In this document: positions 8,668 through 21,990 of the stretch, piece after piece
Layout of the letters: every line of letters starts with the position of its first letter
Numbering within the stretch: position 1 is the first letter of the stretch
Assembly: GCA_009193035.1 (NCBI GenBank)
Contig: SWDT01000068.1
Span: forward strand, 1-64,000
Source: Halicephalobus mephisto
Lineage: Eukaryota; Nematoda; Chromadorea; Rhabditida; Panagrolaimidae
Direction of reading: 5' to 3'
Length of the DNA: 64,000 bases
The notes under the pieces: model-generated
Seen by the model: the letters and a program-made list of their open reading frames with translations, nothing else
What the model was told of the DNA's origin: nothing
Databases searched by the model: none
Program-made: the position numbers and the translations under genes

Positions 8668-9841
8668 TGCTGGCAAGCGATCGGCTTCAGTTTAAGAAAG
8701 ACCTGCTTGATTGATTTCTTTGTTTCTAAAGATCAAAAAACTGATTGACAGTTTCAAACATCCTTGAGTCGTCGTTCAATTAAGTGTGATTAAATTTTCT
8801 CAATTCCCTGTCCAAAAAACCACATTTCAGATGACATCTAAGTAATTTTTATATCGTTATTGAGCAAAATTGAAAATCATAAATCTTAAAAAATTATGAA
8901 AAAAATAATAATTTCGATATTTTAAAAAAAGTAATTAAATTTCAGAAAAATCAAGATATTTTTTGGAAGTTGGTACTGGAAATAAAAAATTCACAAACTA
9001 CCGTAATCCCATCGATGTCGTTAACGATGGAAGTACGGTAACTGAAATTGCCAAGAAATGCTGTTAGATCGTGGTTAGGGGTTCCTGATCCACATGTAGA
9101 CGCGAGAAATATAAAATTGATTTATTGAACCGAAGGCACGAGATACAAAACAACTTTTACAAAATTGTTGCGCAATCCAACACTACAAAATTCTAGAAAT
9201 TTGCATTAAGATCATTTAGTACAAAAATCCGTTTTTGATTTTTATCATAGGTGACTGTTTACGAAATAATCATAGTAAAAAACCGAAGTTTTAGGTCACT
9301 TTAGTTTTTAAACCTTGTACAAATTCGTCTCGAGACCATTTCGTAAAAATAATTTATGATTTTTATAACTAACTACGAAATGATCACTATCATTTAAAAC
9401 CAAAATTTTAGGCTATTTTAGTTTTTAAACCTTCCAGAAATTCGTTTCGAAGTTATTTCGTAAAAAATACGTATTTCTAATTTTAGTGACAGGATGGTTC
9501 TGAAATTTCGGAAAATTTGTTTCATTTTTTTGTAACAACGATAATTCACTTGAAACTTTCGTTGTGAGATTTATTAATCCTGAACTGACACTTGTTTCCC
9601 CTAATCCAGTATCCAAGTTCACGAGAACTAAGGCAATTGCCGGAGGGAACCTTGTGTAAGGGACCGAGATCGGGAAGCCACAATAAACGCCAAAGCGTTT
9701 TAAGCGCCAGTCATTCCAAACGGCTTCCTCTTTTTCTTCATTAATCGATTTTTCGCGGATCAACATAAAATCTTAAAAATCTGTTAATTGTTAAACTTAT
9801 TTTAGATGGGTAATTAGTCGGAAAATTACTGTAGAAACAAG
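8668..9841. other. Region upstream of the dystrophin exons
   Basis: Contains the second copy of the 2635-type repeat (~9058-9185) and the 9184-9480 repeat. No exon with calponin-homology or spectrin similarity was seen, though one would be expected upstream of a full-length dystrophin. Confidence 0.45.
9184..9480 (+). repeat. ~300-bp direct repeat, copy A (copy B at 15831-16125)
   Basis: Nearly the same sequence as 15831-16125 over its whole length, with about 90 percent identity by eye. Inside each copy a ~140-bp block containing AAACCAAAATTTTAGGC and TTTAGTTTTTAAA is repeated, so the element is itself a diverged tandem. One copy lies just before the first dystrophin exon seen and the other in the last dystrophin intron. 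Confidence 0.75.
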
Positions 9842-12800
9842 ATGGAAAAATCTCTGGATGCTTATGGTTTCGAGCCCGTGATGGCTACGGTGGACGAACA
9901 GAGGTCAAGTACCCAGATCAGCCAGGAAATCGGCCAGATGATCACCTGGCTTCAGGAAGTGGAAAGAGTGGCCACCAACCCTGTGGATATCTGCGACTTG
10001 ACTCAAATCTACAACATAGCAGATAAACTACAGGTACAGTAACGAATTCCGATTTTTATTTCGAAAATCTCCAAAATTTTACTTTTAAAACACAATAATC
10101 AATTTTTAAAATTTTTGAAAAATCTTCAAAATTTCATTTTATTCATAAATACAGTAATTTAAAAAAATTTTTGCTTCAAAAATCTCCAAAATATTACTAC
10201 AAATATGTTCTAAAACGGAAATTTTATTTTTAAACTATTTTTTATTATTTATTTATAAAAATTCTTCAAAAATAATTTTCGTTTCGAGACCGAATTTAAA
10301 AAATTTTAAACTTTAATTTTTGAATATTATTGTTTTTAAAAATATTTTTTAAGAATAATGCTGATGAATTGAAAATCCGTCGACAAGAACTCGACAGACT
10401 TCGCAACGAGTCCATCGACGAAGATTCTGATAAACTTCTTAGAAAAGCCGACAAAGCAGAATCTGAAGCCAACAGAGTCGGTCAAATCTGTACTCAACGA
10501 CAAATTGAATTGGAAAAATTAATTTCTCAAGTTACTGGATTTTTGAGCACGAAAACTTCTGTCGAAAATTGGCTCGATGAAGGAAAATCCATTTTGGAAA
10601 AAGGACAACCGGCCACGAAACTCGATCAACAACAGTTAAGAAACGAACTTGACGTCATCGAAAGACTGTTTTCTGAGTTACCCGGAATCAGAGAAAAAAT
10701 CGAAGGATTAAATAATTCTGGAGCGGAATTGTTAAAACAATTTAGAAAAGATGAATGTCATCGAATGTCCCATGCTTTGAGTACTGTGAACACATTGTGG
10801 ACGAAATTCAACGACAAGTAAGTTATTTTCACGTCGGTTTAACTTAAAAACGCATTTTAATATATGAGATTTCAAACTCGACATATGAAAAGAACTTTTT
10901 ACATAACAACTTTAATAACGAACTTTCATATATCGAAACTTGGTCTTCATATATTAATTTTCATCATTTAACAGTTCTCTAAAGTTATTTTTAAAAAATT
11001 ACTTTTACTTTTCAGCATACGTATCAGAAGAGCAGTGCTCGAGGCTAGTTTGACCTCCAGGGAAGACTTCGATCATGCTCTTCAGACTTTCGAAGAATGG
11101 CTAGATGACGAACTCAAGAACGTCAACGACAGAATCGAAGAACTAACTCAGATGAACGCTACTCTCATCGATGCAGCTGCGTTAAAAGATTTTGTTTCTC
11201 AACAACAGGAACTCAACGCGGAAATCGAAGCTCATTCAGAAGTTTTCGAATTAATCAACGGTGTAGGAAATAATGCTGTTGATTCTTTGCACATTCCGGA
11301 AGAGAAACAGAAACTGAAATCGAGGTTGAATCGAGTCAGATCCTTGTGGGAACAATTGAACGCGATAAACAAGGTTCTGAGTGATCGGATAACTGCTGCT
11401 CAAAACGAACACGACAAATTGGAAGAAGAATTAGCTAGGTTATTGAGTTGGGTAACTGAACACACGGAGAAATTACAGCAAGAACAACTAGTCGTTGGAG
11501 ATCCTGCGAGTATTCAACGACAAAGTCAAGTTATAAAGGTTGGTTTCATATATGAAAATTTGAAATTCATATATAAAACATATGTAAAGATGATTTCTAA
11601 CATGGTAAATATAGCAAAAAGACAAAAATAACATATGAATAAGTAATTTTCATATATGGAAATTTGAAATTCATATATAAAATATATGTAAAGATGATTT
11701 CTAACATGGTAAATATAGCAAAAAGACAAAAATAGCATATGAATAGATGATTTTGATATATGAAAATTCATTTTCAAAAGTAATGATACATAAAAAAGTT
11801 GAATTTTATATATGAAATCAAGATGAAATGAGTACTGAAGGTTGTTATTAGGTTAGAAATATAAAAATAATATATGAAAGATTAATTTTTACGCACGAAA
11901 ACTGTGTTTTAAATTATTTTGTTTTCGAAGAAGATTTCATATATCGATTTTTATTGTTTTTAGGACCTTGAAACCGTGATAGAATCGAAAGAAAAAGAAG
12001 TAGATGCTTGTTTAACCAACGTCCGGGCGTACTTGATGAGACACGACCTCCGACCTACTCTCCAGACGAATTTTATCTTTTCTCATAAAGAAGACTCTGA
12101 AAAAAAACGAGAAGCAGAATTTGTTCAAGGATACAAAATGCAAACTGATTGTGATAGGTTGGAAAAAGATTGGATTTCTTTCGTCGAACAACTCGAACTC
12201 CTCGGACAAGTCGTCAGAGGCGCTCACAGGGAGATTTCTGACTTGAATACGGCGTTGGCTGAAGCTTTGCTTACTTTGTCGTCTCTTGAAGCGAAAGTGG
12301 ACAAATGCAAACCTGTGGAAAAACTTCAATTGGATCAACTGAAGGATGCCCATGCAGAGACCTTGATCCTGATCCACGAGATAACCGAGGGCGAAGTCAG
12401 AGTAGAGGACGTGAATGACTGTTCTGGCAAGATTCAAGCCCAGAATATCGCCTTGAGTTCTCATCTGAGGGCCCAAGTCCAGGCAGTCAACCAAAGGTGC
12501 AGGAAACTGAAGAAAGAAGTCAACAACAGAAGAGAGGCCATCGAACGGGCACTGAAGAACTTCGGACCTTCCAGCGAGCACTTCATGATCGGAAGTGTCA
12601 AGGCACCTTGGCAGAGGGCTGTTTCACAGACAAATATGCTACCGTATTACATTGAGTAAGTCGTTCTGGGACAATTTGCTAATTTTGACAAAATGTGACA
12701 CAATGCCAAAAATGACGCGAAAATTAATTTTTGAACTTTCCAGTAGGAATATAGTTTTTTGAAAGTACTTTTTATATATTAAAGTTCGAAATAGATTTTA

Positions 12801-15800
12801 ACACTAAAATTTGATATTTTTAGCATTTTGGCGAAAAAGTGACGCAACGCCAAAAATGGCGCGAAAATTAATTTTTGAATTTTTCGTTGTAGAACTATTC
12901 TAAAAATCATCATTTAGAATATTTTCCATCAGATATGTTTTAGGATATCCAGAAATAACGTTTTTGGGTCTTTGGCAAGAAATTACAAAACGCCAAAACG
13001 CGGGAAAATTTCTTTTATAAAAATTCATTAAAAATATATTTTTCAGTCATGTCAACAAAATCACCCAATGGGATCATCCTTCTTTCGTTACTGTAATGGA
13101 AAATCTGGCTACCTTCAACCAAGTGAAATTCTGCGCTTACCGACTGGCGATGAAGCTGCGGGCGATCCAGAAAACCGCTTGTCTTGATCTCGTGGAATTG
13201 AAGGACCTCAAAAAAGCCCTCAGGAAATTCTCCAATCGACCCTATACAGAAACAATAAAAACGGACGAAATGACGATGTGTTTGTTGCCCTTGTTTGAAG
13301 ACATCCATTCTAGACATCCGGATTTGCTCCCTGTGGAATCCGTTATCCTCGCCGTGGATTTGACGATGAATTTAATTTTTAACATTTACGATCCTTGTCG
13401 AGATGCCGTGACGAGGATTCTGAGCTTCGAAGTGACTCTGGTGGTCTTGTGCAAAGCCAAATTGGACGAAAAATATAAATGTGAGTTTTTATAAAATTTT
13501 TCCAAAAATCACTTTTTTCAATTTAAAAAAATTTGTATATTGATTATTTCTCTGTCTTTAGAAAAAAAATCTTAAAAAATTTGTGTCGAAATTTATAGAG
13601 GTTGACATCAAAGTTAAAATAAAATCCGCACTTTGCCCGCAACATTCCGGCAGACGAGTCCATATTTGTATATTTTCATTTACGGGAATTTCGAAATCAA
13701 AATAAAATCTGCATTTTGCTCGCAATATTTTGTTAGATCGATCTACATTAAGATAAAAATAAAATCCGCATTTTGCCCGCAATATTTTGTTAGATCAGTC
13801 TAAATTAAGATAAAAATAAAATCTGCACTTTGCTCGCAACATTCCGGCAGACGAGTCCATATTTGTATATTTTCATTTACAAAAATTTCGAAATCAAAGT
13901 AAAATCCGCACTTTGCCCGCAACATTCCGGCAGACCGGCTTCTTCGATTGTGTAGAAATTCAATTTGATTTCGATGTTGACTTCGACATTGATCGCAACC
14001 GATATTGCTCAAATATAAATCTTAATTTTTTCTACATCATTAATAATTTTAAAGTATTTCTATAATCTGATAACTCCGAAATTTTGAATATGATTAATTT
14101 AATAAAGAAAATTTCAGATCTTTTCCAATTAGTTTCTGCCAACGATGCCGCTGATCACAAACAACTCGCGATTCTTTTTTACGAACTTATCCAGATCCCG
14201 AAATTCCTCGGAGAAGCTGCTGCTTTTGGTGGAAGTAACATTGAACCTTCTGTCAGATCTTGTTTTTCGTTATCCCATTTCCCAAGTACAGTATCCATCG
14301 ACGACTTTCTGAAGTGGCTGAAAATGGAACCTCAAAGTTTCATCTGGCTTCCTGTCCTTCATCGTCTGGCCAACAGCGAAAATTTAAAACATGAAGTAAA
14401 TTTATTTGGGGAGGATTTATTAATCACGATTTTAGGCCAAATGCAACGTCTGCAAAATGTATCCTTTGGTCGGATTACGGTATCGCTGCATGAAATGCAT
14501 AAATTACGATATTTGTCAAAATTGTTTTTTTTCTCAAAGAACTTCGAAAAATCACAAACTCGGACATCCTATTTACGAATACTGCGTCCAGACAACTTCG
14601 AAAGATGATTTGAAAGATTTTGGAAGAATTTTGTTGAACAAATTTCGAAACACGACCCAGAAAAGCGGATATCTGCCTTTGGAGACTGTCTACGAAGGCC
14701 AACCCATCGAAACTAGGAGGACTGCCCCGACAAATCCGGAATCAGAAATCATCCACAGACATATTCAATTATTCGCTGCGAGACTCCACAAGAAACAAAG
14801 TAAGTTTAAAATTAATAAAAAAAATCGTTTCAAAATCATGAATCTACAAATATTCCTATTTAAACACACTAAAAAACGAAAAGTAATATATGAATACGGG
14901 ATTTCGATATATGGGAAACCGATAATTAAAAAGTTATTAATATAAGAAGTTTCATATATCGAAATTCTGTATTCATATATTGAAATTCAATATTCAGTAT
15001 TATTATAGATTTAATTTTGGCATTTTTCGTTTTAAAGTGGTAATTTTCTGAATTTTTTTAGAAGAACGTTCGAAATCGGTCATTTCACAAACCGCTTCCG
15101 AACCTCATCCTCCTGGTCCGATCAAAAGCCCCCTCCAACTCGTTTTGAATGTGGAACAAATGGAAAAAGACGAACTCGACAATCTTCTTCAAAAACTCAA
15201 AAACGAAAACCGTTCCCTCAGGCAAAGTCTTCAAGTAACTCGTTCCAGACTGACTTTGAACACTTTCGGCACTGGTAGTCCTGATCATCGAAGACCTTCA
15301 TCGACAATATCCTTCAACAAAAGAAGAAGAAGTTCTGCAGGGACTGGATTCACGATCCACGACCTCGAACCTGCTGGAGAAACATTCACTGGATACAGCA
15401 CATTGCCTACGGGCTTGTCCAATAGACCACCGATCCCTCCGGCAACTAGGACCACTTCTACTCCGTTGTACAACGATGCGGAAGTAGGAATGCTGTCCAA
15501 GACTCCGGCAAGTATGGGGACTTTGGTCGGGACGGAAATCCACGATTACCGACTGGAACAAAGACAAAAAATCTTAATCGAACAAAACAAACTACTTCAA
15601 AGACAACTACAAAGATTGAAAAAAGCTATCGAAAAGGTGAGAACTTTTTAATTTTCGGGATTTTTTTTAGTAATTTCACACAATTATGAACTGTCAAGGA
15701 CAGATGGAGGGTCGTGTGCCCCATCCAATCTCAATCCAGAAATTTTTAAATTAGTTCAGAAAGGATATAGTTTCAAAAAACAATTACGAAATAACCTAGG

Positions 15801-16379
15801 TAAAATGAAAATTTTGAGTTTCTTTAGTTTCTACAAAATTCTAGAAATTTGCATTAAGATCATTTAGTACAAAAATTGATTTTTGATTTTCATCATAGGT
15901 GACTGTTTACGAAATAATCATAGTAAAAAACCAAAATTTTAGGCCACTTTAGTTTTTAAAACTTCTACAAATTCGTCTCGAGACCATTTCGTAAAAATAA
16001 TTTATATGATTTTTATAACTAATTACGAAATAATCACTATCATTTAAAACCAAAATTTTAAGCCACTTTAGTTTTTAAAACTTCTACAAATTCGTTTTGA
16101 AATTATTTCGTAAAAATAATTCTAATTTTTATAATTTTTAATATTTCTTTTCAGCAAGGAAAAGAAGAAAATCCTCTAGCATCGAAACCTAAGGGTTCTT
16201 TGACGAACATGAACTCTACAGAATCCTATGTTTCTGAAAACGAGAGCGACACAAACCAAGAAAAAATCAAAAACGTGGATGTTCTCATTTCTACCGTAGG
16301 TGAACTGGGACAAGCCATGGAGACTTTCGTCGTTTCTGTCGCCAACGACGATGCTGCTGAATTGTTTGACTCCAACTAA
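9842..16379 (+). CDS. dys-1: Dystrophin, C-terminal portion (spectrin repeats, WW, EF-hands, ZZ, coiled coil)
   Basis: Exons 9842-10033, 10354-10817, 11016-11538, 11964-12655, 13047-13480, 14118-14395, 14436-14799, 15062-15636, 16155-16379; all phases agree, giving 1,248 residues. Residues ~1-590 are helical spectrin-type repeats (ITWLQEVE, FEEWLDDEL, LLSWVTEH). A WW domain follows (APWQRAVS...YYID...ITQWDHP), then the EF-hand region (MKLRAIQKTACLDL, FGGSNIEPSVRSCF, WLPVLHR). The ZZ zinc finger is CNVC...CMKC...YDICQNCFF. The C-terminal coiled coil (~1010-1160) precedes an acidic tail. The protein would link actin to the dystroglycan complex in muscle. The actin-binding CH domains and most of the rod are absent. 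Upstream of 9842 the frame meets a TAG at ~9815, so 9842 is either the start of a short isoform or an internal exon behind an acceptor at ~9815-9833. Confidence 0.93.
13600..13965. repeat. Tandem minisatellite in dystrophin intron 5
   Basis: Four to five diverged units of roughly 70-110 bp, each with AAAATCCGCACTTTGCCCGC (or CTGCATTTTGCTCGC), then CAACATTCCGGCAGA or CAATATTTTGTTAGA. The same words appear in reverse orientation in the foldback element at 53335-54165, so the two belong to one repeat family. Confidence 0.7.
15831..16125 (+). repeat. ~300-bp direct repeat, copy B
   Basis: Partner of 9184-9480, lying in the last dystrophin intron. It shares the opening CTACAAAATTCTAGAAATTT, then TTAGTACAAAAAT, GGTGACTGTTTACGAAATAA and the internal doublet described for copy A. 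Confidence 0.75.
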
Positions 16380-16460
16380 TATTCCAAATAGTTTAAATTT
16401 TTTATATCGAAAAATAATAAATTGTTACTTTTACCTGTAAACAACGAAATTTTGCTGGAT

Positions 16461-17665
16461 TTAATAAAACGAGGCTCCTCGTTCATCTGAGGCTTCTTTC
16501 CGTTCTTTGTCCTTCTTTTTGTCCTTTTTGCTTTTTTTCTTTTCTTTTTTGTGTTTTTTGACCTTTTTATCGTCCAGAACTGAAAAATAACATTATTTAA
16601 ATAAAACAAAATAAACCTACTTTCAGGATCTTCCAGAGCCCGTTTCTGTTTCGGTCTATGTGCTTTCTTCACAGATTCAGAATCTCCGTAATTCTGGCCG
16701 AATTCATCGTAGACCTTCTCTTCGCCTTCGTTTGCCGTCATATTTGGCATCACTCCCACTAACCTATGAGCGTCTCTGGTGTCAAACAACTGATATGCTT
16801 CGGTGACACTTCCAGGCACAAGTTGGAATCCCTTCATGTCATTTGGAACGTCGATCGCCTTACCAGTAATCGGTGGTTTCTCAATAAGCGTCCTAAGAGA
16901 TCTAAAACCGGATTTCATATAAAAGTAATTCATCAAATACACGAGTTAATATTTTCCCAAGTTGTTATAAGATTAGAAAAAAAGTAAAATTAATAAAAAA
17001 TAGTTTTACATCATGGTTTAAAATATATATAAAGGTGTTTTGTATGAATTCTGATTTTTCTAAATTTCGTAATAAACTTGAAAATTAACCTACGAAATTA
17101 AAAATAGCTAATTTTTTTCTCAAATATAAAATAAGTGATTTTCTTTAAAATACAAATAGAAAGTGGTTTTGCATCATGTTTAAAATGTATATAAAGGTGT
17201 TTTGTATGAATTCTGATTTTTCTAAATTTCGTAATAAACTTAAAAATTAACCTACGAAATTAAAAATAGCTAATTTTTTGTACTGAAATTGACAAATGAC
17301 TGAAAACTCACGTAGAACCGCTGATACTGGAGCACATATTGGCTGTGTGACACAGTTGTGGAAGAAAAGAAGCGAGATCTGGCTTGAGTTTTCCGGGCGT
17401 ACAATACTTCTGATATGCTGTTCCTAAGTCGACGTATGATATGAGATCTTTACTGCCAAGTATCGGGTTAGGTGCTGGAATAGATTTCGGATCATTAATG
17501 ACAAAAAATGGGGAATTTTATATATGAAAACTTACGAGGAAGAGATTCTTTCATGCAGTAGAACGGACAAGGCTTCTTGCTCGGCCGTTCTGGTTCTCTT
17601 CTGATTCCACCGAGTTTCAGCGAAATCTTCAAGGATCCAGATGAGGAAGTCTGTGGATCCATCAT
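16461..17665 (-). CDS. mdt-19: Mediator subunit MED19
   Basis: Exons on the minus strand: 17536-17665, 17312-17474, 16621-16901, 16461-16579; 230 residues. The family block is clear: CPFYCMKE, then a LGSKDLISYVDLGTAYQKY stretch (compare LTGSTNLI...Y in MED19), FLPQLC, and the diagnostic SLRTLIEKPPITGK at about residues 97-110, followed by GFQLVPGSVTEAY. The tail is highly basic (KKVKKHKKEKKKSKKDKKK), as in other MED19 proteins. It belongs to the Mediator head/middle in the nucleus and helps connect transcription factors to Pol II. Its 3' end is only 81 bp from the dystrophin stop (convergent), and its start faces COG1. Two ATG codons are adjacent at the start (17665, 17662). Confidence 0.9.
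17000..17280. repeat. Two-copy direct repeat in MED19 intron 2
   Basis: About 115 bp at 17000-17115 recurs at ~17163-17278 (163-bp period) with very few differences. Both contain AAAGGTGTTTTGTATGAATT and ACCTACGAAATTAAAAATAG. Confidence 0.8.
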
Positions 17666-17920
17666 GGAAGAATAAATAAAAAATTAAAAATCAATAAAAA
17701 GTAACAAATTTTCGGAGATCTTTGAAGACCGTCAAAAAAGCCAGTGCAAGTACGCGGAAAAACGGAATTCCCGTTCATTTTCCAGTCGGGATTTCCATTT
17801 TTAATTTTCACAATTGCTACGTGGTTCGGCTCCAGAATCCGTTTCCACTGATTTTCCGCTTTGAATTTATTTATTATTATTTATTTTTTGTGTATAATCA
17901 ATCCATAGTGCCTTGTCAAG
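17666..17920. promoter_or_regulatory. Shared divergent promoter region MED19/COG1
   Basis: 255 bp between the start codons of two divergent genes. It is locally richer in GC than the surrounding introns (for example around 17720-17860), typical of a bidirectional housekeeping promoter. No specific factor site is claimed. A trans-splice acceptor for COG1 is possible just before 17921. Confidence 0.5.
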
Positions 17921-20900
17921 ATGGATGTCGAAAGGTTGATGCAGGATTTGACGATTGAGCAGCTCAAAAATATTCAACAATCTTTGAGGTTGATTTTGAG
18001 ATTTTTTTTATAAAAAATAATTTTTATTTTAGTCAACAGATGGAGGAGAAGAGAGAAGAATTGAGGAAGATGGTCGGGAGAAGGTATAGAGATGTTCTGG
18101 AAGCTTCGAATACTGTAAAAAGACTGACGGAAATCGCCGGGGAGATCGCGGTGGATTTGGAAAAAACAAGAAAAACAGCCAGATCGCGTGTTTCTGACGA
18201 TTCTGGGAAGCTTCCAGTGAAGAAAGAAACCATCTGGAAACTAGGATTACTCAACAAACTCGTTCCATTGGTGCGTATTTAAATTTTAAATTTTTTCATA
18301 TATAGATTCCAGTTGAACGACCGAACTGACGGCTTGAGCGACGTTTTTGGTCTTATTCTCGCCGAAAATCTCCATAGAAGCGTTTCCATTGAAGTGTCTT
18401 CTTTCGAAAATGCAGGGATCCTTATTGCCCCAGGACTAAGATCCATCGGGAATTTCCTGATTTCTCACAGGTTGTCCTTACTTGATCGTCTTCAAGAAAA
18501 ACTCGGAGGAGAAACGGACTGGCAAGAAGTCGCTGGATTACTCGCCGGAATCGCTTTACTGAAGCAAATGACGTTGGAGGAACTTCTGGAGTGTTATCTG
18601 ACTTCGAGAAAAACCTTCATCGCCGTCAGTTTAAAGTCCTATTCGACTTTGATATCCGTGATCGAGATGATGAAGAAAACGACAGAATGCGTTGATGACG
18701 TTTTCGGAAGGGGCAGAGCCATTGTTTCTGCCTTGCAGTTCGTTACAGAAGAAGGTTGGTGTCCTGAGCAGATTCTGGAGATCGTAAGTGACCAAGTCAG
18801 TTGTTTCTCGACTCAGTTGAACGAAGAAGTCAAAAAAGTCAACAAATCTTATGGAAAAAAGTTCGAAGAAGGCCTTAGTGATCTTTTTGTCGAAGCAGAA
18901 TGCACTGCTTGGATCGAAATGTGAGTTATTTTCGTGTTTTTAGATTAATTTAATTTTCTAAAATCAAAGATTCTGAAATATTTTCGTGTTTTTAAATTAA
19001 TTTAATTTTCTAAAATCAAAGATTCTGAAATATTTTCGTGTTTTTAAATTAATTTAATTTTCTAAAATCATAAATTTTCAAAAATTCTGAAATATTTTCG
19101 TGTTTTTAGATTAATTTTGTTTTCTAAAATCATAAATTTTCGAGAATTTTAAAGTTTTGGAATTTTCTAAACTATTAGAAAAATTTTTGAAGGTTTCCAG
19201 AATTTCATGGGGAGTTTTAGAATCTTCCAAAGTTCGACAGGAGATTCTGAAGTCTTTTAGAATCTCATAAAGCTTCCCAAAATGTTCCGAAATTTAGGAA
19301 AAATATTTAAAATTGTCTAAAAACGCTAAAAATTTTTGCGAAATTATTTTGTAACAAAATTTGTTTTTCCTACTTTTAATTATGTGGTTTTTAGCCTCTG
19401 TGAGACTGTAGAATCTCGAATCAAGTCCATGTGTGATTTCTTCGAGAAAACTTCAGAAGTCGTAGAGTTCGTGACCGTTGTGAACGGAATTTTCTCTTCA
19501 GAATGGCCAGCAGTTCAGTCAAATGCAGCAGTTTATCAAAAACTTTTTGGAAATTCTCTGATCGATCGTTATAAAATCCTCATCGGAATGGAAATGAAAA
19601 ATATCGAAAAACAATTGATCGAAGAAGCTGCTTCAACAAACGCGAATCCGCCGCCTTTGTTCCAGAAACGAGGAACCAGATTCGATGCTTTGCTGGCTTC
19701 TGGAGTAAGCAAGGACATGCATGAATTGGTCCAGAAGGTATTTCATCAACTTCAAGAAGTACTAAATAATACTCAAAAGTACATTTCGATTGGACAAGAA
19801 CAAAATATTAAAAGTTTGTTTGATTCCTTGGCTGATGATGCCTTAGAAATGACGAGGAGAATAACTACTTTGGAAAATTTTGGTCCTACTGAATCTGAAA
19901 AAGAAAAATGGATTATAAGATTCAGAATTTTTTTAGCATTAGTTCAGCATGAACCGTCTGTTTTGTGTCAGTGTATGAACAGCAAAACAGAACACATTGT
20001 ACAGTGCAATAAGCTCCTTCATTCAGCAGCAGAACAGGCGTTATGGTGGGTTTTTGACGAATATTTATTAATTTTAATTTTTGGAATTTTGATTTTTAAA
20101 TTTTTAAATCTTTAAGTTTTCAATTTTGATTTTTAAATTTTTAAATTTTGATTTTTAAATTTTAAATTTTAAATTTTTAAAATGAGTAATTGAGCTCGTC
20201 TTCGGCAAGCTTTTTGCTTGTGTCGTAGCAATTACGAAATGTGATAGGAGGTTTTTTCCTAAATATATGTTCTAATTTTTATATCTAATTTAAAAATTAA
20301 AAAGTAAATAATTTTAAATAACTTTGCATCTGTTATATAGTATTTTTAAAATCATTTTAGGTCAATTTATTTTTTTTTAAAAAAGTTTTTATATAAAATC
20401 TCAGATATCTTTGAAATTCAGAATTGGTTTTCAGAATCTTGAATTCTGAAGGTCAACTTTTGATTTTAGATTTAGAATTTATAGACTTTATTAAAGTATT
20501 ATAAGTGATTTTTGTGGTTTTAACTTTAAAATTGCAACATAAACATTTAAAACGAAAAATTTTCTATAATTTTTGAAATTCAGAATTGGTTTTCAGAATC
20601 TTGAATTCTGAAGTTTAACCTTTGATTTTGATTTTAGATTCAGAATCCATGAATTTTACTACAGTGTTATAAGTGATTTTTGTGGTTTTAATTTTAAAAT
20701 TGCAACATAAATATTTAAAATGAAAAATTTTCTATAATTTTTTAAATTTTTACGACATTGTGGTTTTTGATAATTTATATTTTAGTAAATTTATGGATCT
20801 GATCATCGAAGAAACCGTCAAGGAATCGAAAATTTGCGAAATGCCGGAATATGTAGCTAATCCAGTGAAATTTTTGGATATTACTCAAGAATTGGAAAAA

Positions 20901-21990
20901 TATAAATTACCCGATTCTGAGATGACGGTGGAAATTCCTACTCAATTAAGCAGACTTTATTATAATTTACTGTATTCTATTTGTCAAAAAACCAACTCTT
21001 ATTCTGTTGGCCACTTGTTCACGAGGAATGTAACAAGTAGGATTTCGGAAAATTTAGGTAAAATTTTTTTAAAAATTATTTTTAAAGTAATATTTAGGTA
21101 CTGTACTTTCGAAATATCTAATCGAAACAGCCAAAGCAAGCTCGTCGGTGGTCCCTGTTTGTACGCAAATTCTGTTTGATGCAAAAGTATTATTTTTTAT
21201 GTTTTTGAATAAGGATTTCATGGAAGCAGTTCAAATTATCCAAGAAAAATTGGATCCGATCAATAAGGAAATCCTAAACGAGCCATTGAGTAAGAATGCC
21301 AAGTTGTTTGTTCAAAGAACTACGGTAAGAATATTTTTAAAGTTGTTTTTTGTTTAAAAATTTGGAAACAGAATTATACGGAGATTTTTGGGATATTCTG
21401 GAATCTCAAAAGTTTAGAATTGTTTGAAATTTGAAATTCAAAGTTTTTAGAAAATTCATGTCGAAATAATTTTTATATTTTTTAAATTAGAAATATTTGG
21501 AATTTTTAAAATTTTTTGAAATTGAAAATTCTGTTTTTAAAAAATTTTGAAATTGGAAATTTTCCAGAATTTTATGGAAATTTTTAAAAAATTTTGAAAT
21601 TGAAAATTCTGTTTTTAAAAAATTAAAAATTGTGTTGAGATAATTTTGTAAAAATATTTGTTTTTAATTTGCATAATTGTGTGATTTTAGCTGCTCTTTG
21701 GTCAACTGCAAGTGGATCCGCCTTCCAGCTCTGCTTCGAAGGACAATGAACTGGCTCCGTCTTATTCTTCGTTGATCGACATTGTTCCGATGATCCCCAA
21801 TGTCCCTAGGCTTCCTTTGATCCCGGGGTTGAGTGTTATTGAACAAAGATCTGTGGAAGAAAAACCGAAAAAGAAAGATAAAAAACAAGAAATGAGAAAT
21901 CAAGAACAACCTGGGTTCACGGGACTTTTAGGAAAACCCTCGATTCCGTCATTTGTGAACAAGTTTTCCTCCAACTGGTTCAAGAACTAA
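17921..21990 (+). CDS. cogc-1: Conserved oligomeric Golgi complex subunit 1
   Basis: Exons 17921-17988, 18033-18270, 18313-18920, 19395-20045, 20786-21057, 21098-21324, 21691-21990; phases agree and give 787 residues. The N-terminal helix EEKREELRKMVGRRYRDVLEASNTV is the COG1/Vps51-type signature (human COG1: KKEELRQMVGERYRDLIEAADTI, from memory). The body is helical. The C-terminus has NVPRLPLIPGLS and VNKFSSNWFKN, close to COG1 ends. The protein acts in lobe A of the COG tether on Golgi membranes and organises retrograde vesicle tethering. Introns 3, 4 and 6 are long and repeat-filled. An AATAAA lies near 22048. The LAPTM4-like gene follows on the same strand 331 bp later. Confidence 0.9.
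18945..19150. repeat. Tandem ~60-bp repeat in COG1 intron 3
   Basis: Four units of TTCTGAAATATTTTCGTGTTTT followed by ATTAATTTAATTTTCTAAAATC, the first three almost identical and the fourth diverged. Probably recent slippage or unequal exchange; no coding content. Confidence 0.85.

Noticed and set aside
12012..12581. 189-codon minus-strand ORF inside a dystrophin exon
   Set aside because: Shadow of the coding strand; no motif and no splice context.
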